A model generated the notes under the pieces. It worked only from the letters and a program-made list of their open reading frames with translations. It searched no databases and had not been told where the DNA came from. This document shows, piece by piece, positions 24,747 to 33,264 of a stretch of DNA of 64,000 nt. This DNA is from F23-B02 sp963632825. Lineage in GTDB: Bacteria > Bacillota > Clostridia > Oscillospirales > Oscillospiraceae. The stretch is from assembly GCA_963632825.1 (NCBI GenBank), contig CAVGWF010000038.1, positions 36,318-100,317 on the forward strand, in the 5' to 3' direction. The position numbers and the translations under genes were made by a program. Each line of letters begins with the position of its first letter. The first letter of the stretch is position 1.

Positions 24747-25605
24747 TACGCTTACCTCCGGTCATATTGCAGATATGCTTTGCAGCCTCGTCCTGTTCTT
24801 CCTTATAGAACGCGGCGCGCTTGATCAGCGAGTCGAAATCGACCTCGTGTGCATCAAAGTCGGGACCGTCAACGCAGGCAAACTTTGTCTCGCCGCCGAC
24901 GATAACGCGGCAGCCGCCGCACATGCCGGTGCCGTCGACCATGATCGGGTCGAGGGAGATGATGGTTTTGATGCCGTAAGGACGGGTGACCTCGGCAAGG
25001 AACTTCATCATGATGTCGGGACCGATGGCGATAACGCGGTCAAACTGGGGCTTGCCCTCCTTGATGTTGGCGTCGATCTCCTGCTGGAGGTACTGGGTGG
25101 TGAAGCCCTTCTCACCGTAGGTGCCGTCGTCGGTGCACATAATGAGCTTGTCGGAGGCGGCCTTGAGCTCATCCTTGAGGATGACTATGTCTGCGCTTCT
25201 GAAGCCTGCGATAAATGTGACCTCGATGCCCTTTTCGTGCATCTCCTTTGCGATGGGGTAGGCGATGGCACAGCCGACGCCGCCGCCGACGACGCAGACC
25301 TTCTTCAGACCGTCCATCTCGGTAGCCTTGCCGAGGGGACCGACAAAGTCGGTGATATAATCGCCTTCCTCAACGGTGTGCAGCATCTTGGTGGTGCGGC
25401 CGGCAGCCTGCACCATAACGGTGACGGTGCCCTTCTCACGGTCATAGCCCGCTACGGAAACAGGAGTACGCTCGCCCTGCTCATCCAGACGGAAGATGAC
25501 GAACTGACCTGCCTGGGCGTGCTTTGCGACCAGCGGAGCTTCGATCTCGAACAGGCAAATGGTCTTTGCATCGTTCAGAAATCTCTTTTGTACGACTTTA
25601 AACAT
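24739..25605 (-). CDS. FAD/NAD(P)-binding oxidoreductase, NfnA/SudB-like small subunit
   Basis: A 288-residue member of the dihydroorotate dehydrogenase electron-transfer (PyrK-like) family. It has an N-terminal ferredoxin-reductase FAD barrel, an NAD-binding domain with VVGGGVGCAIAYP near residues 107-119, and C-terminal cysteines (MCGGCRV and a later ACVDGPDFDAH Cys) for a [2Fe-2S] cluster. It overlaps the large subunit by eight bases. The ATG at 25605 follows AGAGGT; an in-frame ATG at 25641 is upstream of that site and is less likely. Confidence 0.9.
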   Translation of the reverse strand: MFKVVQKRFLNDAKTICLFEIEAPLVAKHAQAGQFVIFRLDEQGERTPVSVAGYDREKGTVTVMVQAAGRTTKMLHTVEEGDYITDFVGPLGKATEMDGLKKVCVVGGGVGCAIAYPIAKEMHEKGIEVTFIAGFRSADIVILKDELKAASDKLIMCTDDGTYGEKGFTTQYLQQEIDANIKEGKPQFDRVIAIGPDIMMKFLAEVTRPYGIKTIISLDPIMVDGTGMCGGCRVIVGGETKFACVDGPDFDAHEVDFDSLIKRAAFYKEEQDEAAKHICNMTGGKRNG

Positions 25606-25662
25606 CTTGTTACCTCTTATCATTATTAATATTTTGTTCAAGCCATGATTGTAACGGAATTT

Positions 25663-25691
25663 ATTCTAATTCAATTGCGTATGATTGTCAA
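25663..25691 (-). promoter_or_regulatory. Promoter of the Nfn-like operon
   Basis: Minus-strand TTGACA (25686-25691), a 17-base spacer and TAGAAT (25663-25668). It leaves a leader of about 50 bases. Confidence 0.75.
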
Positions 25692-25955
25692 CATACGAAA
25701 TTTGTATAAAATGTAGAAAATGCAGTGAAATCAAGGCTTTTTTGAAAAAAGTGATTAAATTTTAACTAACAATTGCACAAAAACAGGTGCGGTTTCGGGC
25801 GAAAATACAGACGGGAAGCCGAACGGCGGCTTCGGTATGTCAGAGATATCGGGCACAGCCGAAAAATCCCGGCAACACACAAGGTGCCGCCGAGATTCAG
25901 CTTGTCCTGCTGCCGTATGCAAATTATACGCTCAGAGCCGGACGCTGCTTGACCT
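25692..25955. other. Non-coding stretch between the Nfn operon and the GNAT gene
   Basis: Nothing protein-coding is convincing here. There is an AT-rich part with a perfect CTTTTTTGAAAAAAG palindrome (about 25737-25751). A hairpin of GAAGCCG/CGGCTTC (25815-25833) has only a broken T-rich tail on the minus side and may be a weak terminator for the GNAT gene. Confidence 0.5.
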
Positions 25956-26759
25956 TCAATCCAAGGTGAGATTCCACACAGTGTCCGGAGGCAGGGGATC
26001 TCCGTCGTAAGCGGCAACATACGGCTCGCCGTCAGCGCCGGCACGGCGGATGACGGCGCGTTCTGCACCGAGCAGTGTACACAATGCGGGAACAAACTCC
26101 GGCGCGTCGCTGATCGCTTCCTTGATATACAGTACATTATTTTCTATGTATCCGCAGGCTATGCCGCCTTTATACCCGAAAAATCCTCCGCCGTATTCGT
26201 CAAGCAGTGCCTCCTGAAACAGCAGATAACCATAGTAGAAGCTTATATGCGCGCATCCCTTCAGCAGGTCGTCACGCAGAAAGCCGTATTCATCCGCGTG
26301 CATCCTGCGTATGCCGTCAACGGTCTGACCTGCGGCGACGGTCTCATAGCCGCAAAATGTTGCCGGCCTGAAGCCGCACCTTTTTTCGTACCATCCGTAC
26401 AGCGAGCCCTCGGCGGGCAGGGTGCAGCAGATGTCCGTTGAATCCTCCCAGGCCCTGCGCATACAGGCCTTTGTAAGCTCCATGCCTATGCCATGACCGC
26501 GATACGGCTCGTCAACGCCAACGGCGTATATATAGGCGACCTTTTTTGACGCTCCGTCCGGCAGAAGCAGAAACGCGTCCAGCACATATGCCGCGCCGAA
26601 CACCTCTCCGTCGAGCTCCGCGGCAAAGCCGGTGCCCATCGACGGCAGCAGCTCAAAGAACCGTTCGGTCAGCCGCACGGGATCACCGAAAACATTTGAC
26701 CAGAGCGAGCACAGCGAACCGATATCGTCACTGCGGTACTCGCGGATACGACATATCAT
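25956..26759 (-). CDS. GNAT family N-acetyltransferase
   Basis: A 267-residue protein. The N-terminal half is a GNAT acyl-CoA transferase domain with the acetyl-CoA loop VDEPYRGHGIGMEL near residues 88-101 and the YEKRCGF motif near 127. The C-terminal half has a second GNAT-like segment, so the layout resembles Eis-like tandem GNATs. The acceptor is unknown. The ATG at 26759 follows GGAGGTG and overlaps the stop of the glycosylase gene by four bases (ATGA); an upstream GTG overlaps that ribosome site. Confidence 0.85.
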   Translation of the reverse strand: MICRIREYRSDDIGSLCSLWSNVFGDPVRLTERFFELLPSMGTGFAAELDGEVFGAAYVLDAFLLLPDGASKKVAYIYAVGVDEPYRGHGIGMELTKACMRRAWEDSTDICCTLPAEGSLYGWYEKRCGFRPATFCGYETVAAGQTVDGIRRMHADEYGFLRDDLLKGCAHISFYYGYLLFQEALLDEYGGGFFGYKGGIACGYIENNVLYIKEAISDAPEFVPALCTLLGAERAVIRRAGADGEPYVAAYDGDPLPPDTVWNLTLD

Positions 26760-27328
26760 TCGTACACCTCCGGACACAGTCTGCGTATCTCGCTTCTTAT
26801 CGCACGCAGATCGGTGAAGGCTTCCGGACGCTTTGCTGCATCGCGCAGCAGTGCCGACGGATGGTATATCGCGCAGCAGCGCCTGCCGCCGACATCAAAC
26901 CACTGTCCGTGCTGGCGGGTTATGCGAAAGCCTTCGTCTATTATCGAAGCGGCGGCTATCCTGCCCAGACATATAACGATGCGGGGATTTACTATCTCCA
27001 TCTGCCGCCGGAGCCATTTTTCGCAGGCCGCCTTTTCCTCCGGCAGCGGGTCGCGGTTTTTGGGAGGACGGCATTTTACGGTGTTGGCGATGTAGACCTT
27101 GCTTCGATCGAGGTCTATCATCTTCAGCATATCGTCCAAAAGCTGACCGGCTCTGCCGACAAACGGAATTCCCCGCAAGTCCTCCTGCTCTCCGGGACCC
27201 TCACCGATGAGCATAACGGGGGAGGCGGCATTGCCGTCGCCGAAAACGAGCTTCGTGCGCGTCTCGCCGAGCCGGCAGTCAAGACAGCCCGCGCAAAGAG
27301 CATTGAGCTCCTGCATTGCTTTATTCAT
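26756..27328 (-). CDS. Uracil-DNA glycosylase, family 4 (Fe-S type)
   Basis: A 190-residue DNA repair enzyme that excises uracil from DNA. Motif A is GEGPGEQED near residues 43-51 and motif B is HPSALL near 155. Cysteines at the N-terminus (CAGCLDC, about 12-18) with later ones form the expected [4Fe-4S] site. The Glu in motif A is typical of family 4. The start abuts the stop of the CCA-adding enzyme, so the three genes here form one unit. Confidence 0.93.
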   Translation of the reverse strand: MNKAMQELNALCAGCLDCRLGETRTKLVFGDGNAASPVMLIGEGPGEQEDLRGIPFVGRAGQLLDDMLKMIDLDRSKVYIANTVKCRPPKNRDPLPEEKAACEKWLRRQMEIVNPRIVICLGRIAAASIIDEGFRITRQHGQWFDVGGRRCCAIYHPSALLRDAAKRPEAFTDLRAIRSEIRRLCPEVYE

Positions 27329-28521
27329 CAGCTTTCCTCCGAGTCCTTTGCAAGCTCCAAAAGGATCTCGCGTTTGTTGTTGTCGGGGTATTCCATTACA
27401 TAGTCGAGCAAAAACTTCAGCATCTCGCCGAGCTCATGACCCTTGAGCCCTATGGAGAGCAGATCGTCGCCGGTAACGGCAAGGTGCTTCAGAGAGAAGC
27501 ATTCGCCGCTTTTTAAAACCGCCTTCAGATCCTTTTCGAGGTCGATGCCCATGATAACGGAATATGCCTGCACGGCACAGGTCACGGTGTCAACGCCGTA
27601 GCGGTTCAAAAGCCTTTTCCAGCCTAGACCGTCGGTGGGCGGCTCCGTGCTCAGAAGCGTTTCGGCATCGGTGCAGCAGCGGACGGTTCTGCCGTCGAGC
27701 CTGAGCTGCGTCAAAAAATCCCGCGCGGACGGAATATATCCGTACTTACGGAGCATGATACTGAATGCGACCCAGCGCGACAGACTTTTTCGCGGCATTG
27801 CCGCAATGTCCGCAAGGTTTGGAGTTTTCCAGCCGGCACCCGGTATGTATCGCTTCATGAGCCCGAAGCTTATGGCGGCACTCATGGTCTCTGGACGCGG
27901 TGTCAGCAGTATTTTTTCTATCTCGTCCCGGACCCTCTCCGGAGCAAGCTCCGATGCAAACGGCGCGCACTGCTCTATGGCCTGCATGGTGGCGTATTCG
28001 ATGGTAAAGCCCAGCCGCGCGGAAAACCGCAGTGCACGAAACATACGCAGAGCATCCTCGGTAAACCTCATTTTGGGCTCGCCCACACAGCGGATGGTGC
28101 GCCTTTCAATATCGCCGACACCGTCAAACGGGTCGGCTATCATACCGTCGGCCGAGAGCGCGATGGCATTCATAGTGAAATCACGGCGGCTGAGATCGGT
28201 TATGAGGTCGGAAACGAAGGTGACCGAGTCCGGTCTGCGATGATCCCGATAGTCGCCCTCCGTGCGGAATGTCGTTACCTCGGCGGTCTTGTTGCCGACG
28301 ACTACGGTAACGGTCCCATGCTTCAGCCCCGTCGGGAGAGAGCCGGGGAACAGCTCAAGCACATCCTCCGGAAGGGCGCTCGTGCAGATATCCCAGTCAT
28401 TGGGCGCAATGTCCATTATAACATCGCGCACGCAGCCGCCGACAAGATACGCAAGGTGTCCTCTTGCCTGCAGACCAAACAGTATCTGGCGTATGTATTT
28501 TGGCGGGTTTATTTTTGGCAT
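27328..28521 (-). CDS. cca: CCA tRNA nucleotidyltransferase / poly(A) polymerase family
   Basis: A 397-residue class II nucleotidyltransferase. The head domain has LVGGCVRD (near 23-30) and the catalytic DWD pair near 40-42, followed by the RRDFTMNA and ERVRDEIEK motifs. Such proteins add CCA to tRNA 3' ends; related ones polyadenylate RNA. Its C-terminus has HD-like helices. Its sequence is consistent with the CCA-adding type, and the tRNA in this window already encodes CCA, so repair could be its main use. It is the first gene of a three-gene unit. Confidence 0.9.
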   Translation of the reverse strand: MPKINPPKYIRQILFGLQARGHLAYLVGGCVRDVIMDIAPNDWDICTSALPEDVLELFPGSLPTGLKHGTVTVVVGNKTAEVTTFRTEGDYRDHRRPDSVTFVSDLITDLSRRDFTMNAIALSADGMIADPFDGVGDIERRTIRCVGEPKMRFTEDALRMFRALRFSARLGFTIEYATMQAIEQCAPFASELAPERVRDEIEKILLTPRPETMSAAISFGLMKRYIPGAGWKTPNLADIAAMPRKSLSRWVAFSIMLRKYGYIPSARDFLTQLRLDGRTVRCCTDAETLLSTEPPTDGLGWKRLLNRYGVDTVTCAVQAYSVIMGIDLEKDLKAVLKSGECFSLKHLAVTGDDLLSIGLKGHELGEMLKFLLDYVMEYPDNNKREILLELAKDSEES

Positions 28522-28560
28522 GATTATCGTATCCTATAAAAATAAGTGATATTTTAATTC

Positions 28561-28589
28561 TTGTAATGTGAACCCTACGGTATTATAAT
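28561..28589 (+). promoter_or_regulatory. Promoter of murC
   Basis: TTGTAA (28561-28566), a 17-base spacer and TATAAT (28584-28589). Confidence 0.7.
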
Positions 28590-28653
28590 ATCATTTGCAA
28601 AATACAACATCAACATCAAAATGTTAATAATATGGTAAATGATTGGAGACTAT

Positions 28654-30036
28654 ATGCCTGATTTCAGCGAATATTTAAAGTGCGGCATGAGGGGACATCT
28701 CATCGGCATAGGAGGCGTATCAATGTCGCCGCTGGCGGAGGTGCTGTCGGATGCGGGACTGATCATAACCGGCTCCGATATAGCCGAGAGCGAGCGCACA
28801 TCGCACCTGAGAGAAAAGGGCGTTGAGATATTCATCGGTCACGATGCCGGAAATATTACCGATAAGATCGACTTCGTTGTCCGTACCGCTGCCGCCCACA
28901 ACGACAATCCCGAGGTAGTGCGCGCCCACGAGCTGGGCATACCGGTTTTTGAGCGTACTCAGGCGTGGGGCGCCATAATGCGCGAATATAAAAACGCCCT
29001 GTGCATATCAGGTACTCACGGAAAAACAACGACTACCTCGATGTGTACCCATATCCTTATGGCCGCGGAAAAGGACCCCACCGTCATGATAGGCGGTACT
29101 CTGCCGCTTCTTAAGGCTGGTCACCGTGTCGGCACGGGCGACACCATCGTCATGGAGTCGTGCGAGTATTACAATTCGTTTTTGTCGTTTTACCCGACCG
29201 TTGCGGTCATTCTGAATATTGAGGAGGATCACCTCGATTTCTTTTCCGGCATAGACGAGATAAAGCACAGCTTCAGGGAGTTCGCCGGCCATGTTCCGGA
29301 AAACGGCTATGTGGTCGTAAATCACGATGACGAAAACACAATGGATGCCGTGAAGGGTCTTGACCGAAATATCGTTACCTTCGGACTCACCTCAAAGGCG
29401 GATGTATATGCCAAGAATATCATTCGCATAGGCTCTCTTACCAAGTTCGATATAATGTATAAGGGCAAATTCTTTGAGACCGTCAGCATCCATGTGCCCG
29501 GTGTGCACAATCTCAAAAACGCGCTCGCGGCGGCGGCATCCTGCATATGCCTCGGTATAAAGCCAACCGCAATAAAATACGGGCTTGCCGGATTTTTCGG
29601 AGCGGGCAGAAGATTTGAATTCAAGGGCAAGTTCAACGGAGCGGATGTGTATGACGATTATGCCCACCACCCGGGCGAGCTCAAGGCGCTGCTCGATGCG
29701 GTCGAGGCACTCGGCTATAAGCGCACGATCGTTGTTTTCCAACCCCATACCTACACCCGCACCATGGCGCTTTTCCCCGATTTCGTGCGTCAGCTTCGCC
29801 GCCCCGATGTGGTCTATCTTGCGGAGATATTTGCCGCCCGTGAAAAGAATATTCTTGGTATATCTTCGGCAGACCTCGCCGAGAAGATAGACGGGGCAAA
29901 GTTTTTCAGGACCTTTGAGGAGATAGAAAACGATCTGCGCAAAAATGCACAGCCGGGCGATCTCATTCTGACGGTCGGCGCGGGCAATGTGTACAAAATA
30001 GGCGAGCACCTGCTTGCGGATGACTACGAGACCTGA
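28654..30036 (+). CDS. murC: UDP-N-acetylmuramate--L-alanine ligase
   Basis: A 460-residue Mur ligase that adds L-alanine to UDP-MurNAc, the first peptide step of peptidoglycan synthesis. The N-terminal nucleotide fold has the GIGGVSMSPLAE motif, the ATP site is GTHGKTTTTSM near residue 120, and the DDYAHHPGE motif lies near 335. The ATG at 28654 follows GGAG at five bases. An in-frame ATG at 28639 is possible but has no ribosome site. It is followed after 14 bases by an MBL-fold gene. Confidence 0.96.
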   Translation: MPDFSEYLKCGMRGHLIGIGGVSMSPLAEVLSDAGLIITGSDIAESERTSHLREKGVEIFIGHDAGNITDKIDFVVRTAAAHNDNPEVVRAHELGIPVFERTQAWGAIMREYKNALCISGTHGKTTTTSMCTHILMAAEKDPTVMIGGTLPLLKAGHRVGTGDTIVMESCEYYNSFLSFYPTVAVILNIEEDHLDFFSGIDEIKHSFREFAGHVPENGYVVVNHDDENTMDAVKGLDRNIVTFGLTSKADVYAKNIIRIGSLTKFDIMYKGKFFETVSIHVPGVHNLKNALAAAASCICLGIKPTAIKYGLAGFFGAGRRFEFKGKFNGADVYDDYAHHPGELKALLDAVEALGYKRTIVVFQPHTYTRTMALFPDFVRQLRRPDVVYLAEIFAAREKNILGISSADLAEKIDGAKFFRTFEEIENDLRKNAQPGDLILTVGAGNVYKIGEHLLADDYET

Positions 30037-30050
30037 AACGGAGATACACA

Positions 30051-30683
30051 ATGGAGATAAGCTGGCTGGGACATTCCTGCTTTAAGATAAGTCACAAGGG
30101 CTACAGCGTGGTCATAGACCCCTATGATCTTACAAACGCCAACTACCCGGTGCTGTCAACGACTGCCGATGCGGTGCTGTGCAGCCATGAGCACCGCGGA
30201 CATAATTACCGTCAGGGCGTAAGGCTCTCAGGAACGGCTGCCGTGTGCCCGTATGAGGTAAGCGTCATTGATACCTTCCATGACACAAGCTATGGCAGCC
30301 TGCGCGGCAAAAACAAGATACACATTATAAGATGGGACGGGTACAAGCTCGTACATATGGGAGACCTCGGCAGCTTTCTCACGGAAGCGGAAAAAAGCGA
30401 GCTGTCCGGAGCCGATGTGCTTATGATAAATGCCGGCGGCTTTCGTGCAATGCCGAGCGATAAGACAAAGCCTCTGGCGGATGAGCTGTGCCCGAGGGTC
30501 GTCATTCCCATGCACTATGCCCACGACGGCTGCGGCAGCAGAAGAATGGAGAGGGTAAACGCATTTACCGATCAGTATATGCCGCTGCCGATAGTGCATT
30601 TTTACGATACGAATACTATAACCGTAACGCATGACACACCCGATCAGGTCGCGGTGCTGAAATTTATGCCGGGCGGACGGTGA
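30051..30683 (+). CDS. MBL-fold metallo-hydrolase-like protein with altered metal motif
   Basis: A 210-residue protein of the COG2220 (UlaG/YycJ-like) metallo-beta-lactamase group, with the WLGHSCFKI start. The metal motif normally HxHxDH reads His46-Glu-His48-Arg-Gly50-His51, so the metal-binding Asp is Gly. Later positions look preserved: His in DTFHDTS, Asp in HMGDLG and His in MHYAHD. One metal site is therefore expected to be weakened. COG2220 proteins act on cyclic lactones or nucleic acids; here the substrate is unknown. It is downstream of murC and followed by a strong terminator. Confidence 0.85.
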   Translation: MEISWLGHSCFKISHKGYSVVIDPYDLTNANYPVLSTTADAVLCSHEHRGHNYRQGVRLSGTAAVCPYEVSVIDTFHDTSYGSLRGKNKIHIIRWDGYKLVHMGDLGSFLTEAEKSELSGADVLMINAGGFRAMPSDKTKPLADELCPRVVIPMHYAHDGCGSRRMERVNAFTDQYMPLPIVHFYDTNTITVTHDTPDQVAVLKFMPGGR

Positions 30684-30703
30684 AATACCTGGTTTTTGCT
30701 TAG

Positions 30704-30738
30704 ATCAAGGGAATTTACACAATTCCCTTGATTTATTT
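30704..30738 (+). terminator. Terminator after murC/MBL gene
   Basis: The stem ATCAAGGGAATT/AATTCCCTTGAT has a five-base loop and TTATTTG tail. Its 3' arm contains the -35 of the next gene. Confidence 0.8.
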
Positions 30739-30756
30739 GCCTATGTAGTATATATT
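30728..30756 (+). promoter_or_regulatory. Promoter of the spoVB-like gene
   Basis: TTGATT (30728-30733), a 17-base spacer and TATATT (30751-30756), nested in the terminator arm upstream. Confidence 0.6.
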
Positions 30757-30812
30757 TCTAAAGTCCCACAGAAAAATTCCAAAAAACCGTAAACAGTGAT
30801 CGGAGGCTCCAA

Positions 30813-32420
30813 GTGGCAAAGGCTAAAGAACAAAACTATCTGCACGGCGCGGCTATAATGACCGCCGGCGTTATTATAATGAAAATACTCGGCGCACTGT
30901 ATAAGATCCCTCTCGGGAATATGCTCGGTGACGACGGATACGGTCTGTTTCTGCAGGCCTACTATGTATACAGCGTGTTCCTCACCCTCGCAACGGCCGG
31001 CTTCCCCGTGGCGCTGTCACGAATGATAAGCGCAGCGCAGACGAGAGGACTGCAGATGCAGGCAAGGCGTACTTACCGTGTTGCATGGTGGACCTTCTTC
31101 ACCCTCGGAGTTATAAGCTCGACCATAATGTTTGTTTTCCCGGATTGGCTCGCGGCAACGCTTATCCACAGTCCTGACGCGGCATTGAGCATTCAGGCGC
31201 TTTCTCCTGCGGTACTGCTTTGCTGCGTAACGGCTACCTACCGCGGACTTACTCAGGGCTATGAGAATATGACCCCGACCACCGTCAGTCAGATTCTTGA
31301 GGTGCTGGCCAAGGTCGCTGCGGGACTGGCTCTGGCTGCTTACCTGATAAAGGCAGGCTACGACCAGCCCAAGGCGGTTGCGGGCGCTATCTTCGGCGTA
31401 ACCGTCGGCTCACTGGCGGCACTGCTGTACATGATAGTGTACAAAATGCGCAATTACCGCTTTGAAACCGTGTCCGAGCCGGACATTCCCGAAAGCGCCG
31501 GCACTATACTCAAAAACCTGCTGCATATCGGCATCCCAATTGCACTCGGCTCCGTCGTTCTCTCACTGATAAATCTCGTTGATGCAGGTCTGTGCATGAC
31601 CCGACTTCAGGATGCCGTCGGCTACAGCTACTCCCACGCCAACACCCTGTACGGTGTTTACGGAAAGGCACAGACGCTGTTTAATCTGCCGGCTGCGTTT
31701 ATAACCCCGCTCACGATCTCGGTCGTGCCCGCAATATCGGCAAAGCTCGTTCTTGACAAGAAGGATGAGGCTGGCAGGATATCCGAGGACTCCCTGCGGA
31801 TATCCATGGCGCTGGCTCTGCCGATGGGCATAGGACTTGCAGTGCTCAGCGAGCCGATAATGAAGGTGATCTACCCCGGCGCAAACGAGGCAGGTCCCGC
31901 ACTGCTGTGCATTCTCGGAATCGCTTCGGTGTTCGTGTGCTTTTCGCTCATAAGCACCGCTATCCTTCAGGCTACCGGCAACGAAAAGCTCACGCTTTAT
32001 TCCATAGTCGCCGGCGGCATCGTTAAGATAACGGTCAACTGGTTCATTGTCGCCATTCCGTCGGTAAATATCTACGGCGCGGCCATCGGCACCGTTTGCT
32101 GCTACCTTACCATGTGCGTTATGAATGTGATCTTCATTAACCGCAGGTTCTCCAAGGGAATGTCAATGAAGAATATCGTTCTGCGTCCGGCTGTGCCGAG
32201 CCTCGTCATGGGCGTCATAGCATATGGAGTTTACTATGCCGGAATGACGTTCGCCGGCTCCGGCAGCAAGCTGATGATGGCGGCATTTATGTGCGCGGCC
32301 ATCCTTGCGGCGGTCATTGTTTATGCCGTAGCGGTCATTAAGCTGCGCGTTATAACCGCGGAGGATATGAAGCTCATACCTAAGGGCGAAAAGGTCGCAA
32401 AGCTCCTGCACATGAGCTGA
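30813..32420 (+). CDS. Polysaccharide/lipid flippase, SpoVB/MurJ family
   Basis: A 535-residue membrane protein with about 14 helices, of the MVF/MOP exporter superfamily. The start region (ILGALYKIPLGNMLGDDGYG near 25-44, ARSM-like SRMISAA) is typical of SpoVB and YtgP relatives, which flip lipid-linked peptidoglycan precursors for vegetative or spore cortex synthesis. GTG at 30813 follows CGGAGG. The adjoining murC suggests a wall role; whether it is SpoVB or the general flippase cannot be settled here. Confidence 0.88.
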   Translation: MAKAKEQNYLHGAAIMTAGVIIMKILGALYKIPLGNMLGDDGYGLFLQAYYVYSVFLTLATAGFPVALSRMISAAQTRGLQMQARRTYRVAWWTFFTLGVISSTIMFVFPDWLAATLIHSPDAALSIQALSPAVLLCCVTATYRGLTQGYENMTPTTVSQILEVLAKVAAGLALAAYLIKAGYDQPKAVAGAIFGVTVGSLAALLYMIVYKMRNYRFETVSEPDIPESAGTILKNLLHIGIPIALGSVVLSLINLVDAGLCMTRLQDAVGYSYSHANTLYGVYGKAQTLFNLPAAFITPLTISVVPAISAKLVLDKKDEAGRISEDSLRISMALALPMGIGLAVLSEPIMKVIYPGANEAGPALLCILGIASVFVCFSLISTAILQATGNEKLTLYSIVAGGIVKITVNWFIVAIPSVNIYGAAIGTVCCYLTMCVMNVIFINRRFSKGMSMKNIVLRPAVPSLVMGVIAYGVYYAGMTFAGSGSKLMMAAFMCAAILAAVIVYAVAVIKLRVITAEDMKLIPKGEKVAKLLHMS

Positions 32421-32473
32421 TCCGCTGAAAAATTCACGGAACGCTTGCATATCCGGCTTTTTTGAAAAAATGC

Positions 32474-32502
32474 TTGATAATCTGCGCGATTTGTGATAGA
32501 TT
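32474..32502 (+). promoter_or_regulatory. Promoter of the HU gene
   Basis: TTGATA (32474-32479), a 17-base spacer and TAGATT (32497-32502). A leader of about 105 bases follows. Confidence 0.6.
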
Positions 32503-32614
32503 TGCAAATGCACTGCCGTCGGGCAGAAAATACAGTAAATAACCCGAAGATGCGCAATCGGCGCCGCGGGCTATATAGAAAAGGCGTACAGCCGTATTTA
32601 TAGGAGGATTACAC

Positions 32615-32890
32615 ATGAATAAGGCAGAACTTATAGCAGCCGTCGCAGAGAAGACCGGTCTTTCCAAGAAAGACACCGAGAAGGCTGTAAACGCCGCATT
32701 TGATACCATCGTTGAGACTCTGGTATCCGGCGAAAAGGTTCAGATGGTTGGCTTCGGCGTGTTTGATGTCAAGGAGCGCGGTGTCCGCGTCGGCCGTAAC
32801 CCCAAGACCCTCGAGGCTATCGAGATCCCCGCAAGCAAGGTTCCCTTCTTCAAGGCGGGCAAGGCTCTGAAGGATGCAGTCGCAAAGTAA
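32615..32890 (+). CDS. hup: HU family DNA-binding protein
   Basis: A 91-residue nucleoid protein that bends DNA. It has the MNKAELIAAVAEKTGLSKKD start and the RNPKTLEAIEIPASK arm with the proline that inserts between base pairs. The length is normal. Codon use is biased to favoured codons as expected for an abundant protein. AGGAGG precedes the ATG. The leader is long for this genome; I see no known riboswitch in it. Confidence 0.97.
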   Translation: MNKAELIAAVAEKTGLSKKDTEKAVNAAFDTIVETLVSGEKVQMVGFGVFDVKERGVRVGRNPKTLEAIEIPASKVPFFKAGKALKDAVAK

Positions 32891-32906
32891 GATAATAAAA
32901 ACGGTT

Positions 32907-32941
32907 ATTCCCGCGATACGAAAGTATTGCGGGAATTTTAC
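32907..32941 (+). terminator. Terminator-like hairpin after hup
   Basis: ATTCCCGCGATAC and GTATTGCGGGAAT form a stem capped with a GAAA tetraloop, followed by TTTA. It lies in the 67-base gap before the S4 gene, so that gene may be reached by read-through. Confidence 0.7.
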
Positions 32942-32957
32942 AATGAGGAGGCCAAGC

Positions 32958-33203
32958 ATGAGACTTGATAAGTATCTGAAGGTATCGAGGCTCATAAAGC
33001 GCCGGACCGTTGCCAACGATGCCTGTGACGCCGAGCGCGTCAGCGTAAACGGCAGGCAGGTCAAGGCAAGCTACCGGGTCAAGGTCGGCGATGTCATCGA
33101 GATAGCGTTCGGCCAGCGCAGACTAAAGGTCGAGGTGCTGAGCATCAGCGAAACGGTAAAAAAAGAAGAAGCCCCCGCAATGTACAGGGAGCTTGAAACC
33201 TGA
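32958..33203 (+). CDS. S4-domain RNA-binding protein (YabO/RqcP-like)
   Basis: An 81-residue protein that is nearly all one S4 RNA-binding domain (MRLDKYLKVSRLIKRR start, VSVNGR and VKVGDVIE motifs). Hsp15/YabO/RqcP relatives bind peptidyl-tRNA-blocked 50S subunits and help quality control. The gene order hup then yabO is the same in Bacillus and many Clostridia, which supports this call. GAGGAGG precedes the ATG at 32958; an upstream ATG at 32874 overlaps hup and is not preferred. Confidence 0.93.
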   Translation: MRLDKYLKVSRLIKRRTVANDACDAERVSVNGRQVKASYRVKVGDVIEIAFGQRRLKVEVLSISETVKKEEAPAMYRELET

Positions 33204-33219
33204 AACCGAAAAAGGTACA

Positions 33220-33249
33220 AAAAAATCCCGTCCGAGGACGGGATTTTTT
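33220..33249. terminator. Bidirectional intrinsic terminator
   Basis: The stem ATCCCGTCC/GGACGGGAT with loop GA-rich turn and A/T runs on both sides lies between convergent genes. Confidence 0.88.
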
Positions 33250-33264
33250 GTTGTTTGGTGTGGA

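Noticed and set aside
23343..24824. A 493-codon open frame on the plus strand
   Set aside because: It lies exactly antisense to the Nfn-like large subunit, whose cysteine and dinucleotide motifs are clear. Biased codon use in the real gene leaves the opposite strand free of stops.
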